NCBI RefSeq assembly: GCF_016862515.1
Contig: NZ_BONC01000031.1
Location: forward strand, 1-64,000
DNA from: Asanoa iriomotensis
GTDB taxonomy: Bacteria; Actinomycetota; Actinomycetes; Mycobacteriales; Micromonosporaceae
DNA length: 64,000 nucleotides
Direction: 5' to 3'
Positions 50,140 through 59,431 of the stretch are shown in pieces; position 1 is the stretch's first letter, and each line of letters opens with the position of its first letter. The notes below the pieces were generated by a model. It did no database searches. It was given only the letters and a program-made list of their open reading frames with translations, and had not been told where the DNA came from. The translations under genes were made by a program, and so were the position numbers.

Positions 50140-50709
50140 CTACGGCGCGGTCGGTTGCCAGCCCGCCGGCGGATAGACGCCGACCCGGCCGTCGACCGCC
50201 TCCCGGAGCATGTCCGCGTGTCCGGTGTGGCGCGCGTACTCCTCGGTCAGATCACCGAGCAGCCGCCGCATGTTGTATCGGGATCCGTCCAACCAGGTCC
50301 GATGCACCATCTGGTCGAGCCCGCCCTCCGCCAACGCGGCGGCGAGCCGCACCCGCGACCGGGCGACGGCACCGTCCCACAGTGCGTACAACTCGTCAGG
50401 AGTGTCCTCGGCCGCCGACCCGAACTCCCAGTCGTTGCTGCCGTCCCACCCGTTGGCATCCCACGGCGCTCCGATCGGCTCGCCGGTCATCCGCAACGTG
50501 AACGTGCCGTCCTCGACCGCCGCGAGATGCTTCAGCAGCCCGCCGATCGTGGTGGTGCTGGCGCCCACCCGGGCATTCAGGCCGTCCTTGTCAAGACCGG
50601 CAACCTTCCACCGGAACTTGGCGCGCACCCGCTCGAGCGCGCCGACGACCTGCTCGGCCTCCGTGCCCGCGAACGGTGGCTCCCACCAGTAGTCACCCTG
50701 ATTAATCAC
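50140..50709 (-). CDS. DinB/DUF664-family protein (paralogue of 20040-20594)
   Basis: The 189-aa protein shares with the DinB protein at 20.0 kb the blocks TTTIGGLLKHLAAVEDGTF and DLTEEYARHTGHADMLREAV, which carry the expected metal-binding His residues. The family includes mycothiol-dependent transferases and metal-binding proteins of unknown role. It stands between two convergent or unrelated genes and has no obvious operon partner. The start codon is ATG at 50709. Confidence 0.83.
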   Translation of the reverse strand: MINQGDYWWEPPFAGTEAEQVVGALERVRAKFRWKVAGLDKDGLNARVGASTTTIGGLLKHLAAVEDGTFTLRMTGEPIGAPWDANGWDGSNDWEFGSAAEDTPDELYALWDGAVARSRVRLAAALAEGGLDQMVHRTWLDGSRYNMRRLLGDLTEEYARHTGHADMLREAVDGRVGVYPPAGWQPTAP

Positions 50710-50718
50710 CCCCGCACC

Positions 50719-51723
50719 CTAGGCGGTGCTGACGACCACCTTGCCGATGGCGCCGGAGCTTTCGACCCGGGCGTGGGCGTCGCGGAGGGTAGCCGCGTTC
50801 AGTGGACTCAGGCGAGTGGTGGCGGTTGTGCGGAGGCGGCCCGCGTCAACGAGTCTCGCCGTCTCCGTCAGCAGGTCGTGCTGGTAGCTGTCCGCCGGGA
50901 GCAGCATCGGGCGCGTGAACATCAGCTCCCAGTGCCAGGTCACGCTCTTCGCTTTGAGGGGGAGCAGGTCCAGGCCCTCGGGCTCGTCCGTCGCCGCGAT
51001 GTGGCCGAGGGGGCGGATCAGCGCCGCGTACGTCTCGATGTTGCCCTTCGAGAACGGGCTGATGATGTAGTCGACGCCGTCCGGCACCAAGGCGTGCACC
51101 GAAGCCATCAGGTCGTGCCGGTCGACGACGTGGTGGGCGCCCATCTCCGTCGCCCACTGGCGCGACTCGCCGCGGCGGGCGGTGCCGATGATGGTCAGAC
51201 CCGTGCGCGCCCGGGCCAGTTGCACGACCATCGAACCCACGCCGCCGGCCGCGCCGACCATCAGGAGCGTGCCCGTGCTCTGCGCGGTCAGCCCGAAGTG
51301 GTCGAAGAGCATCTCCCACGCGGTGATCGTGGTCAGCGGCAGCGCGGCGGCGTCGGCGAAGTCGAGGGTGGCCGGCTTCGGGCCGACGATGTTCTCGTTG
51401 ACGAGCTGGAACTGCGCGTTGCTGCCGGGACGGTCGATCTGGCCCGCGTACCAGACCTCGTCACCGACCGCGAACCTCGTCACCGCGTCGCCGACGGCCG
51501 TGACCACGCCCGCGGCGTCGTACCCGAGGATCCGGAAGCCCTTCGGGTCGCTCCCCGACCGCGACTTGACGTCGGCGGGGTTGACCGAGACGGCCTCGAC
51601 CCGCACGAGCAGGTCGTGCGGGCCGGGCGTGGGCACCGGCACCTCGGCGTCGACCAGACTCTCCGGGTCGGAGACCGGCAACGGCCGCCGATAACCCACG
51701 GCGCGCATCACACCATTCATCAC
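50719..51723 (-). CDS. Medium-chain zinc-type alcohol dehydrogenase / quinone oxidoreductase-like protein
   Basis: The 334-aa MDR protein has the GroES part (VRVEAVSVNPADVKSRSGSD) and the Rossmann motif LLMVGAAGGVGSMVVQLARA at residue 150. The catalytic-zinc Cys-His pair of true alcohol dehydrogenases and the structural-zinc cysteines are absent. This points to an NADPH quinone or enone reductase (ZADH subfamily). ATG-ATG at the start leaves two choices of Met. It lies 10 bases from the DinB gene, so they could be co-transcribed. Confidence 0.88.
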   Translation of the reverse strand: MMNGVMRAVGYRRPLPVSDPESLVDAEVPVPTPGPHDLLVRVEAVSVNPADVKSRSGSDPKGFRILGYDAAGVVTAVGDAVTRFAVGDEVWYAGQIDRPGSNAQFQLVNENIVGPKPATLDFADAAALPLTTITAWEMLFDHFGLTAQSTGTLLMVGAAGGVGSMVVQLARARTGLTIIGTARRGESRQWATEMGAHHVVDRHDLMASVHALVPDGVDYIISPFSKGNIETYAALIRPLGHIAATDEPEGLDLLPLKAKSVTWHWELMFTRPMLLPADSYQHDLLTETARLVDAGRLRTTATTRLSPLNAATLRDAHARVESSGAIGKVVVSTA

Positions 51724-51732
51724 TTCAAGTTA

Positions 51733-51896
51733 GGGCCTGCCTCTTGTGCCATGGCGGCGCCCCGCCGGGCCCAGGCGGCGTCCGACCGCACGCGGAGACC
51801 GCCCGGATACAACGCCGGTATCCGACCGGTCACCGCGCACGCCCGGACGCCGCCTGGACCTCGCCGGCGCACCACCCTGGCACAAGAGGAAGGCCC
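51733..51896. repeat. 164-bp long imperfect inverted repeat (MITE-like)
   Basis: The arms 51733-51784 and 51844-51896 pair nearly throughout: outer GGGCCT/AGGCCC, then CTCTTGTGCCA/TGGCACAAGAG, then CCAGGCGGCGTCCG/CGGACGCCGCCTGG. The 59-base centre holds another hairpin, CGGATAC..GTATCCG. No ORF is inside. Size and shape are those of a MITE or long cruciform, but no target duplication is obvious. Confidence 0.85.
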
Positions 51897-52011
51897 TGGG
51901 CCTGCGCCCGATTGCGTACGCCGGATGTCGCTTCCGGGCCGACGTCGGGCCGGGCCGCGTGGGGGACCGTCGAGAGCGTTACGGACAGTCCTTCTCGGTG
52001 AGGAGCTCACG

Positions 52012-52278
52012 ATGTTGGCACAGCTCACGACGCACGCCGCCGATCCCGCGTGGCACAACGGTCCCTGGAACCACGGCGGTCCCGGTTGGTGGATCGTGTT
52101 CCCGATCCTGTTCTGGGTGCTGGTGGTGTCGGTGATCGGCTATTTCATCTGGAACCGGTCGCCGCGCCGCAGCGCCCGGCACGCGGCGCAACACACGCTG
52201 GCCGAGCGGTACGCGCGCGGTGAGATCGACGAACACGAGCTCCGCGAGCGCCGCGCCAACCTGCGTGACAACGGCTAG
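52012..52278 (+). CDS. SHOCT-domain small membrane protein
   Basis: The 88-aa protein has one membrane helix ([20 protein letters not shown], about 27-46) and a C-terminal SHOCT motif ([20 protein letters not shown]). SHOCT domains are common in actinobacterial membrane proteins and may mediate oligomer contacts. GAGGAGC precedes the ATG by 6 bases. The 3' end overlaps recQ by 4 bases. The long inverted repeat is just upstream and might affect its transcription. Confidence 0.86.
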   Translation: MLAQLTTHAADPAWHNGPWNHGGPGWWIVFPILFWVLVVSVIGYFIWNRSPRRSARHAAQHTLAERYARGEIDEHELRERRANLRDNG

Positions 52279-54209
52279 TCGTCGTAGTCAGGCTCCACCA
52301 GCTCCTCGTCACCCCACAGATCGTCGTCGTCGGCAGTGGACCTCGGTTTCGGGGCCGCGGCCGGCGCGGCGGTCGGCATCGACTCGGCCAGCACGTCGAG
52401 CACCTGCTGGCCGTATTTGGCCAGCTTGTTCTCGCCGACCCCGCTGATGCGGCCGAGCTCGGCCAGCGTGTGCGGCTCGTCGGTGGCGATCTGGCGCAGC
52501 GTCGCGTCGTGGAAGATCACGTACGCCGGGACGCTCTGCTCCTTCGCCGTCGCCGCCCGCCAGGCGCGCAGCCGCTCGAACGTGCCCACCGCCTCGCCCG
52601 CGAGCGCCGGCGCCGCGGCCTTGGGCGTCTTGGCCGCGGCCCGCGGCGCCTTCACCGGGTCGCGCCGCAGCATGACCTGGCGTTCCTTCGACAGCACCGA
52701 CCGGCTCGCGTCGGTCAGCGACAGCGTGCCGTAGTCGCCCTCGACCGCGAGCAGCCCCTGCGCCAGCAGTTGCCGCACCGCGCCCCGCCACTCCGCCTCC
52801 GACAGCTCCGTGCCGATCCCGAAGACCGATAGCTGGTCGTGCCGGAAGCGGGTCACCTTGTCGGTCGACCGTCCGAGCAGGATGTCGATCAACTGGCCCG
52901 CACCGAACCGCTGGTTGCGCTCCCGGTCGAGCCGCAGCACCGTGGACAGCAGCTTCTGCGCGGCGATCGTGCCGTCGAACGACGACGGCGGTGTCAGGCA
53001 CGTGTCGCAGTTGGCGCACGGCTCGCCGTCGGCCTCGCCGAAGTAGGCCAGCAGCTGGACCCGCCGGCACGTGACCGTCTCGCACAGCGCCAGCATCGCG
53101 TCGAGGTGCTGGGCCAGCGCACGGCGCCGGTTGCGGTCGGCGTCGGACGTCTCGATCATCTTGCGCTGCTGCACCACGTCCTGCAGCCCGTAGGCCAGCC
53201 ACGCCGTGGACGGCAGCCCGTCGCGCCCGGCCCGGCCCGTCTCCTGGTAGTAGCCCTCGACCGACTTCGGCAGGTCGAGGTGGGCGACGAACCGCACGTC
53301 GGGCTTGTCGATGCCCATGCCGAACGCGATCGTGGCCACCATGACCAGGCCGTCCTCGCGCAGGAACCGCGACTGGTTGGCCGCGCGCGTGCGGGCGTCG
53401 AGGCCCGCGTGGTAAGGCAGCGCCGCCACACCGTTGGTCACCAGCAGCTCCGCGGTGCGCTCGACCGACGCCCGCGACAAGCAGTAGACGATGCCGGCGT
53501 CGTCCTTGTGCTCGGTGCGGAGGAAATCGAGGAGCTGGGTGGTCGGGCTCTTCTTCGGAACGATCCGATATTGGATGTTGGGCCGGTCGAAGCTCGCCAC
53601 GAACCGCTTGGCGTCGGTCAGGTTGAGCCGGGTCGCGATCTCGTCGCGGGTGGCGGTGGTCGCGGTCGCGGTCAGCGCGATCCGCGGCACGTCGGGCCAG
53701 CGCTCGTGCAGCACCGACAGCCCCAGGTAGTCGGGCCGGAAGTCGTGACCCCACTGCGCCACGCAGTGCGCCTCGTCGATCGCGAACAGGGATATTCGCC
53801 CGCGCTCCAGCAGGCGCATCGTGTTGACCGAGCCCAGCGCCTCGGGCGCGAGATAGAGCAGGTCGAGCTCGCCGCGGGTGAACGCCTCCTCGGTGTCGCG
53901 CCGCTCGGCCCACTCCTGGGTGGAGTTGACGAAGCCCGCCCGCACGCCCAGCGCGCGCATCGCGTCGACCTGGTCCTGCATCAGCGCGATCAGCGGCGAG
54001 ATCACCACGCCGACGCCGGGCCGGACGATCGCCGGGATCTGGTAGCACAGCGACTTGCCGCCGCCGGTCGGCATCAGAACCAGTGCGTCACCCCCATCGA
54101 CCAGCGTAGATATGATTTCCGCCTGCTGGCCCCGGAACGTGTCGTAGCCGAACAACCGCCGCAGCACCTCGACCGGCTCGGCTCCTACCATCTCCGCTGA
54201 CGTCGCCAC
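52275..54209 (-). CDS. recQ: RecQ-family ATP-dependent DNA helicase
   Basis: The 644-aa helicase unwinds DNA 3' to 5' during repair. Motif I is [16 protein letters not shown], motif II is [20 protein letters not shown], motif [23 protein letters not shown], and motif [22 protein letters not shown]. The four-Cys zinc site is in [17 protein letters not shown] and [15 protein letters not shown] winged helix is followed by an HRDC domain (about residues 540-615, [20 protein letters not shown]) and an acidic tail. GTG at 54209 is the first start; a later GTG/ATG is possible. Confidence 0.95.
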   Translation of the reverse strand: MATSAEMVGAEPVEVLRRLFGYDTFRGQQAEIISTLVDGGDALVLMPTGGGKSLCYQIPAIVRPGVGVVISPLIALMQDQVDAMRALGVRAGFVNSTQEWAERRDTEEAFTRGELDLLYLAPEALGSVNTMRLLERGRISLFAIDEAHCVAQWGHDFRPDYLGLSVLHERWPDVPRIALTATATTATRDEIATRLNLTDAKRFVASFDRPNIQYRIVPKKSPTTQLLDFLRTEHKDDAGIVYCLSRASVERTAELLVTNGVAALPYHAGLDARTRAANQSRFLREDGLVMVATIAFGMGIDKPDVRFVAHLDLPKSVEGYYQETGRAGRDGLPSTAWLAYGLQDVVQQRKMIETSDADRNRRRALAQHLDAMLALCETVTCRRVQLLAYFGEADGEPCANCDTCLTPPSSFDGTIAAQKLLSTVLRLDRERNQRFGAGQLIDILLGRSTDKVTRFRHDQLSVFGIGTELSEAEWRGAVRQLLAQGLLAVEGDYGTLSLTDASRSVLSKERQVMLRRDPVKAPRAAAKTPKAAAPALAGEAVGTFERLRAWRAATAKEQSVPAYVIFHDATLRQIATDEPHTLAELGRISGVGENKLAKYGQQVLDVLAESMPTAAPAAAPKPRSTADDDDLWGDEELVEPDYDD

Positions 54210-54331
54210 CCGGCGATTCTATGAGGCCGCAAGCCCGCCGCAGGAAGGCCTGTGGATAACTCAATTGATACGCATGAGCTTACGACCAACGGGCCTCGGC
54301 CCGCTAAAACACGAGCGGATATCGTCAGCGA

Positions 54332-54787
54332 ATGCGTACGAGTCCCGACCTCGCCGTCGCGCGCCGGGTCCGCGCCGGCGTGGCGGCCTACAGCGAGCGG
54401 GTCCACTCCGAGCGGGCCGGCCTGCTGACCCTCACCCAGACGGCGGTCCTCGGCCAGCTCCACCGGCACGGCACGCTGACACCGGGCGAGCTCGCCGATC
54501 GGCTCGGCGCCAAGCCGCAGACGCTCACCCGGGTGCTGGCTTCGCTCCAGGCCCGGGAGCTGATCGACCGCGCCCCGGACCCCGACGACCGCCGGCAGTC
54601 CCTCGTCACCATCACCGACCAGGGCCGCGGCATGCTGCTCGCGGAGATGCGCCCGCGCGATGCCTACGTCGCGGCACTCATCACGCACGAGCTGACGGAC
54701 GCGGAACGCGACCTGCTGGGCATCGCCGCGGGCCTGCTGGAGCGGTTGGCCGCCGCCAGCGACAAACCGATCCGCGCCGATCAATGA
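54332..54787 (+). CDS. MarR-family regulator
   Basis: The 151-aa protein has the MarR core. LTLTQTAVLGQLHRHGTLTP, LADRLGAKPQTLTRVLASLQ (recognition helix) and PDPDDRRQSLVTITDQGRGM (wing) are clear. TATCGT lies 6 bases before the ATG, suggesting a leaderless transcript. No enzyme gene lies close in the same direction, so the target is not evident; autoregulation is likely. Confidence 0.9.
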   Translation: MRTSPDLAVARRVRAGVAAYSERVHSERAGLLTLTQTAVLGQLHRHGTLTPGELADRLGAKPQTLTRVLASLQARELIDRAPDPDDRRQSLVTITDQGRGMLLAEMRPRDAYVAALITHELTDAERDLLGIAAGLLERLAAASDKPIRADQ

Positions 54788-54983
54788 CCAGACCATAAGG
54801 GGATACGCACGACCGTGCGCGACAGGCTCGAAGGAGCACTGCGGACCGAGGCGCGCCCGCACCCGATCAGGCCCACCGACCGTCCGCCACCCCCGGTTGG
54901 CGGTGGCGAGTTGATCTCCCTAAGCGGTCACTACGCCCGCCTTGTAGGCGTTTGGGGTGCGGGGCCAGGGGAATCCGGAGCTG

Positions 54984-55835
54984 ATGAGACAGCTCATGAC
55001 CCGACTCGAACAGGCGTCCGGACTCGACCGGATCAGTGATCCACTTCAGCGGGCCCTGCAGGCGGTGGTGAAGCCCCGCACGCTGCGGGACGCGCTGCAC
55101 GGCGTGCCGACCGGTCATGCCGTGCACCCCGCGCTGGCCTCGTTCACGCTGGGCTCGTTGACCAGCGCCGCGATCCTCGACCTCATTCGTGGTCAGGAGG
55201 TGCCGGCGACCACCCTGGTCGGGGTCGGCATGACCGCGGCGCCGCTGACCGCTCTGGCGGGCGCCACCGACTGGTCTGAGCTGGACAAAGAGCAGCGCCG
55301 GGTGGGGCTGGTCCACCTCGCGGCGAACGTGGTCGCACTCGGGCTCTACGGCGGGTCCCTGCTGGCTCGGCTGAACGGCGACCACAGCCGCGGCCGGATG
55401 CTCGGCTTCGCGGGGTTCGGTCTGCTGAACGCGAGCGCGTACCTGGGCGGGCATCTGGCCTACGTGCAGGGCGCGCAGGTCAACCAGGCGGCCACGGAGC
55501 TGCACCGGATCAGCGACGGCTGGCACCCGGTGGCCGACGTGAGCGCGCTGCCGCACGGCATGCCCGTCTCCCGCAGCATCGGCGAGGTCCCGGTGCTGGT
55601 CTACCGCAACGGCGACAGCGTCTCCGTGCTGCTGGAGCGGTGCGGCCACGAGACCGGCCCGCTCGGCGAGGGCCACGTGGTCGACATCGACGGCGACGCC
55701 TGCGTCGAGTGCCCGTGGCACGGCAGCACGTTCCGCCTCCGCGACGGCCTGGTCATGCACGGGCCGGCGGGCTCGGACCAGCCGGTGCTCCGCACCCGAA
55801 TCGTCAACGATGTCGTCGAGGCGAACCTCCCGTAG
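54984..55835 (+). CDS. Rieske 2Fe-2S protein with DUF2231 membrane domain
   Basis: The 283-aa protein joins a membrane DUF2231 domain to a Rieske domain. The N-terminal part (about 1-165) contains VPTGHAVHPALASFTLGSLT and several helices. The Rieske motifs are LERCGHETGPLGEGH and CVECPWHGSTFRLRDG (about residues 215-260), giving two Cys and two His for the cluster. It probably passes electrons at the membrane. GGAG is 7 bases before ATG 54984. GTG 54957 is in frame upstream. Confidence 0.88.
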   Translation: MRQLMTRLEQASGLDRISDPLQRALQAVVKPRTLRDALHGVPTGHAVHPALASFTLGSLTSAAILDLIRGQEVPATTLVGVGMTAAPLTALAGATDWSELDKEQRRVGLVHLAANVVALGLYGGSLLARLNGDHSRGRMLGFAGFGLLNASAYLGGHLAYVQGAQVNQAATELHRISDGWHPVADVSALPHGMPVSRSIGEVPVLVYRNGDSVSVLLERCGHETGPLGEGHVVDIDGDACVECPWHGSTFRLRDGLVMHGPAGSDQPVLRTRIVNDVVEANLP

Positions 55836-55875
55836 GTCCAAAGGGGAAGCCTACGGATCGTGACATGCTTTGCCC

Positions 55876-57075
55876 GTGACCGAAGCTGAGCTCGTGCCCG
55901 AGCCGCCGCCGGACCGGCCCCGTCGCCGGCGCCGGACGGTGGCCACCCTCGCCACGATGGTGCTCCTGCTGTTCGGGGTGCCGTGCGGCTTGCTGGTCTT
56001 CGCGGGACAGGACTGGCCCGGGTGGGTGCTCGGCCTCGGCGGCGCGGTCTTCTTCTTCGGCGCCCTGGCGTACACCCGGCTGATGATGCTCGGCCACGGG
56101 CGTCGCCATCGCGACTGGGCCGCCCGGATCGGCGACACCATGCTGGGCGTCATCTGGGTGCTGTTCACCTGCTCGCTGCTGAGCCAGTTCGTCCGCCTGG
56201 CGCTGTTCCTGGCCGGCGTCGACGATCCCCTCCGGTCCCGGGTCACCGCCGGCGCCGCCGTGCTGGCCGCCGCGGTGCTGCTCGGCTGGGGCCACTACGA
56301 GGCGATGCGGGTCTCCCGGGTACGCGCGGTCGAGGTGACCCTCGATCGCCTGGGCGCCGGGCTCGACGGCCTGCGGATGGTGCTGCTGACCGATACGCAC
56401 TACGGCCCGATCAACCGGGTGCGCTGGTCGGCCGGCGTGGTCGACGTCGTCAACGCCCTCGACGCCGATCTGGTCTGCCACACCGGCGACATCGCCGACG
56501 GCACGGTCGCGGAGCGGCTGGAACAGGCGGCACCGCTGGGCCAGGTGAAGGCCCGGTACGGGCGGGCGTACGTGACCGGCAACCACGAGTACTTCTCCGA
56601 GGGCCAGGCCTGGCTCGACCACATGCGCGACCTGGGCTGGGACGCGCTGCACAACCGGCACATCGTGCTGACCCGCGACGGCGCGAGCCTGGTCGTAGCC
56701 GGCGTCGACGACCGCACCGCGGCCGCGTCCGGCGAGGCGGGCCACCACACGGACCACGCCGCGGCGCTAGCCGGCGCCGACCCGACCCTGCCGGTCCTGC
56801 TCCTCGCCCACCAGCCACGCCAGATCGACGGCGCGGTGGCGCACGGCATCGACCTGCAGATCTCCGGCCACACGCACGGCGGCCAGATCTGGCCGTTCCA
56901 CTACCTGGTCCTCACGGACCAGCCGGTCCTCCACGGCCTGACCCGGCACGGCGAGCGAACGCAGCTCTACACCAGCCGCGGCACCGGCTTCTGGGGCCCA
57001 CCGTTCCGGGTGTTCGCCCCCAGCGAGATCACGCTGATCACGCTGCGTTCGGCCAGATCCGAACCAGCCGTCTGA
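55876..57075 (+). CDS. Membrane metallophosphoesterase (YkuE/YaeI-like)
   Basis: The 399-aa protein has four N-terminal membrane helices (about residues 22-150) and a calcineurin-type phosphoesterase domain after it. VLLTDTHYGPI, DLVCHTGDIADG, VTGNHEYFSE and ISGHTHGGQIWPFHYL carry all metal ligands. The last motif GTGFWGPPFRVFAPSEIT matches the YkuE/YaeI subfamily, where UDP-diacylglucosamine-like lipids or wall precursors are substrates. GTG 55876 is chosen over an in-frame TTG at 55870. Confidence 0.9.
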   Translation: MTEAELVPEPPPDRPRRRRRTVATLATMVLLLFGVPCGLLVFAGQDWPGWVLGLGGAVFFFGALAYTRLMMLGHGRRHRDWAARIGDTMLGVIWVLFTCSLLSQFVRLALFLAGVDDPLRSRVTAGAAVLAAAVLLGWGHYEAMRVSRVRAVEVTLDRLGAGLDGLRMVLLTDTHYGPINRVRWSAGVVDVVNALDADLVCHTGDIADGTVAERLEQAAPLGQVKARYGRAYVTGNHEYFSEGQAWLDHMRDLGWDALHNRHIVLTRDGASLVVAGVDDRTAAASGEAGHHTDHAAALAGADPTLPVLLLAHQPRQIDGAVAHGIDLQISGHTHGGQIWPFHYLVLTDQPVLHGLTRHGERTQLYTSRGTGFWGPPFRVFAPSEITLITLRSARSEPAV

Positions 57076-57320
57076 GCCGCTCCTAGGCGGCGGAGGCGAC
57101 TCGGCCCGGCAGCCGACCTGGGCACCACGGGCGGCGAGTGTTGCCTGGAACCGGGTTCCCGCGGTCATCGGGCTACCAGGCCGAGGCGCGGCACCTGAGC
57201 CATGATGGCTGGCCGAGCCCGGCGGGCGCTTCATCCATCCTTGACGGCCTGACGGCCGGGCCGCGGACGTGGTCGTCACCACCGGTCCGGCGATCGACCC
57301 GGCCCGGCTGCGGGCGCCGT

Positions 57321-57671
57321 TCATAGGTAGCAGAGGCTGACGAGGCCCGACGCCACGCCCAAGCCGACCGCGTTGCGGAAGTTGCGGCCGAGGTCGCGGG
57401 CGCGGATGTGCATCGTGACCGCGACCGCGAAGTAGGCGACCAACGACGCGCAGGTCAGCACGCCCAGGTAGGGCACGACCAGGCCCAGGAGGAGGCCGCT
57501 GCCGGCGGCCAGCTTGAGCGGAGTGAGCAGCGGCCGGATCGCCTGTGGGGCGTGGACGTCGTCGAGGCAGCGGCGGACGACGTCCATCGGTTTCCAGCAC
57601 ATGGCCGCGTCGACGTACTGGACCGCGGCGAGGAGTGCGACCGGCCAGATCGGGTCCGCGAGGATGGGCAT
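57321..57671 (-). CDS. DoxX-like membrane protein
   Basis: The 116-aa protein has four hydrophobic segments and the DoxX-like pattern PLLTPLKLAAGSGLLLGLVV near residue 50, then VLTCASLVAYFAVAVTMHIR. DoxX-like proteins are small membrane proteins of uncertain role, sometimes tied to sulfur or oxidative metabolism. ATG 57671 fits the first helix; an ATG at 57707 would lie in the -10 region of the divergent reductase gene. No neighbouring partner is obvious. Confidence 0.78.
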   Translation of the reverse strand: MPILADPIWPVALLAAVQYVDAAMCWKPMDVVRRCLDDVHAPQAIRPLLTPLKLAAGSGLLLGLVVPYLGVLTCASLVAYFAVAVTMHIRARDLGRNFRNAVGLGVASGLVSLCYL

Positions 57672-57718
57672 GGTCACAGGACGGGCTGGCGTCGCCGAAC
57701 GTGACATAGGTTTCGGTC

Positions 57719-58687
57719 GTGCGATGGGTGATCGTGGGCGCGGGCGCCGTCGGTGGTGTGGTCGGTGGCCGGCTGGCCGTGGCGGGGCACGAGGTGGTGC
57801 TGGTCGCCCGCGGCGCGCACCTCGAGGCGATCCGGCGCGACGGGCTCGCGTTGCACTCGCCCGAGGGGCAGCGGACGCTGCGACTGCCGGTGGTCGCCGC
57901 GGTGACCGAGCACGAGTGGCGGCCCGGTGACGTCGCGGTGCTCGCGGTCAAAGGCATGGACACCCCCGACGTGCTGCGCCCGCTGGCGGCCGTCGCGCCG
58001 GCGGAGACGCCCGTGCTCTGCCTGCAGAACGGGGTCGCCAACGAACGCGCCGCCCTGCGGCTCTTCCCTAACGTCTACGGCGTGCACGTGGTGCTGCCCG
58101 CCACCCACCTCGCGCCCGGCGTCGTGGTCGCGCACAGCGCACCGACGCCCGGCGGCCTGGACCTCGGCCGCTACCCGGGCGGCGTCGACGACACCGCGGA
58201 GACGCTCGCGGCGGGCCTGCGCGCGGCCGGCTTCTCGGCGGAGGCGCTTCCGGACATCATGCGCTGGAAGTACGCCAAACTGCTGATGAACCTCGGCAAC
58301 GCGCTCCAGGCCCTGTGCGGCCCCGACGCGGACGGCGTCGACGCGATCGACGCGCTGCTCCGCGCGGAAGCCACCGAGGTGCTGCGCGCGGCCGGCATCG
58401 ACGTCGCCTCCTCGCAGGAGGACGCGCAGCGCCGCACGGGCCTGCTCAACCTCCAGCCCGTCGAGGGCACGCCGCGCGGCGGCGGCTCGAGCTGGCAGAG
58501 CCTGGCCCGCGGCACGGGCACGGTCGAAGCCGACTATCTCAACGGCGAGATCGTGCTGCTCGGCCGTCTCCACGGCGTGCCGACCCCGGCCAACGAGCTG
58601 GCCCGCCAACTCGTCAACCGCGCGGCCCGCGACCACATCCGCCCAGGCGCACTCACCCCCGAAGCCTTCCTCGCCCTCCTGCCCTGA
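57719..58687 (+). CDS. Ketopantoate reductase-family protein (2-dehydropantoate 2-reductase-like)
   Basis: The 322-aa protein has the N-terminal NADPH fold RWVIVGAGAVGGVVGGRLAV, the middle segment PVLCLQNGVANERAAL, and a helical C-domain with the catalytic Lys in MRWKYAKLLMNLGNALQALC. VEADYLNGEIVLLGRLHGVP closes it as in PanE/ApbA. Whether it makes pantoate or reduces another ketoacid cannot be told. TAGGTT lies 6 bases before the GTG start. Confidence 0.9.
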   Translation: MRWVIVGAGAVGGVVGGRLAVAGHEVVLVARGAHLEAIRRDGLALHSPEGQRTLRLPVVAAVTEHEWRPGDVAVLAVKGMDTPDVLRPLAAVAPAETPVLCLQNGVANERAALRLFPNVYGVHVVLPATHLAPGVVVAHSAPTPGGLDLGRYPGGVDDTAETLAAGLRAAGFSAEALPDIMRWKYAKLLMNLGNALQALCGPDADGVDAIDALLRAEATEVLRAAGIDVASSQEDAQRRTGLLNLQPVEGTPRGGGSSWQSLARGTGTVEADYLNGEIVLLGRLHGVPTPANELARQLVNRAARDHIRPGALTPEAFLALLP

Positions 58688-58852
58688 CCCAGCCACAACC
58701 CAGGAGCGCCCTCTGCTTGCACGGCCTGCCCGACCGCGGCCTCCGCGTCGGTCGTGCCGGCCGGCCACCGCCGTCGACGCAGGCGTCGGCGCTGCCGCGC
58801 CGCCGGTCGAAGCGCCGGACCAGCCGGCCACCGGCCGCGATGCGCGACCCGG

Positions 58853-59398
58853 TCAGGACACGCGGTAGGTCAGGTAGGCGAAGGGGCCCACCTGCTCCGC
58901 CGTTGTCAGCGTCAGGCGTGACGACGGTAGGCGGCGCGGTAGGACCGGGGCGCCGGCGCCCAGTGTCACCGGGGCCACGCCGAGGATCAGCTCGTCCAGC
59001 AGGCCCGCGTCGGCGAAGGTGCCGACCAGCTCGCCGCCGCCGACCAGCCAGATGTCGCGGTCGCCGGCCGCCTCGGTCATCGCCGCGTGGACCGGGCGGA
59101 CGTCGCCCGAGACGAAGGTGATCGCGGCGCCCGGGATGCGCGGCAGGTCACGGTGCGTGAACACCCATAGCGGGCGGTCGGCGTACCACTCCTGCCATTT
59201 CTCCGGCTGCTCCAGGAGCTTCTCGTGGTCGAGCATCCACTCGTAGGTGGTCGCGCCCATCGCGAACGCGCCGATGCCCGCGAAGAACGGTGCGAAGCGA
59301 TCGTCGCGGTCGGTGACCTCGAAGAGCCAGTCGAGCGAGTTGTCGGCGTCGGCGATGTAGCCGTCGATCGTGGTCGCGGTGTAGTAGCGGGTAGCCAT
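58853..59398 (-). CDS. Dihydrofolate-reductase-like RibD C-terminal domain protein
   Basis: The 181-aa protein matches stand-alone RibD_C proteins. RYYTATTIDGYIADADNSLD begins it, GAFAMGATTYEWMLDHEKLL and PLWVFTHRDLPRI follow, and DIWLVGGGELVGTFADAGLL is the NADPH contact loop. These proteins are annotated as dihydrofolate reductase family, but the classical folate residues are not present, so the substrate is unknown. ATG 59398 is supported by the start of the fold. Confidence 0.88.
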   Translation of the reverse strand: MATRYYTATTIDGYIADADNSLDWLFEVTDRDDRFAPFFAGIGAFAMGATTYEWMLDHEKLLEQPEKWQEWYADRPLWVFTHRDLPRIPGAAITFVSGDVRPVHAAMTEAAGDRDIWLVGGGELVGTFADAGLLDELILGVAPVTLGAGAPVLPRRLPSSRLTLTTAEQVGPFAYLTYRVS

Positions 59399-59431
59399 GC
59401 CATCACCAGACCACACGGGTACGACAGAAAA

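Noticed and set aside
54815-55039. Possible 74-aa protein starting with GTG before the Rieske gene
   Set aside because: Low-complexity Arg/Pro sequence with no family motif, and it runs into the Rieske gene in a different frame.
57076-57320. Possible remnant of a glycosyltransferase (ADVVVTTGPAIDPARLRAPF near the end)
   Set aside because: The 245-base gap shows only about 20 protein-like residues; no further motif or frame links support a gene.
58688-58852. Intergenic sequence between ketopantoate reductase and the RibD-like gene
   Set aside because: No ORF, hairpin or promoter pattern stood out; I see nothing in it.
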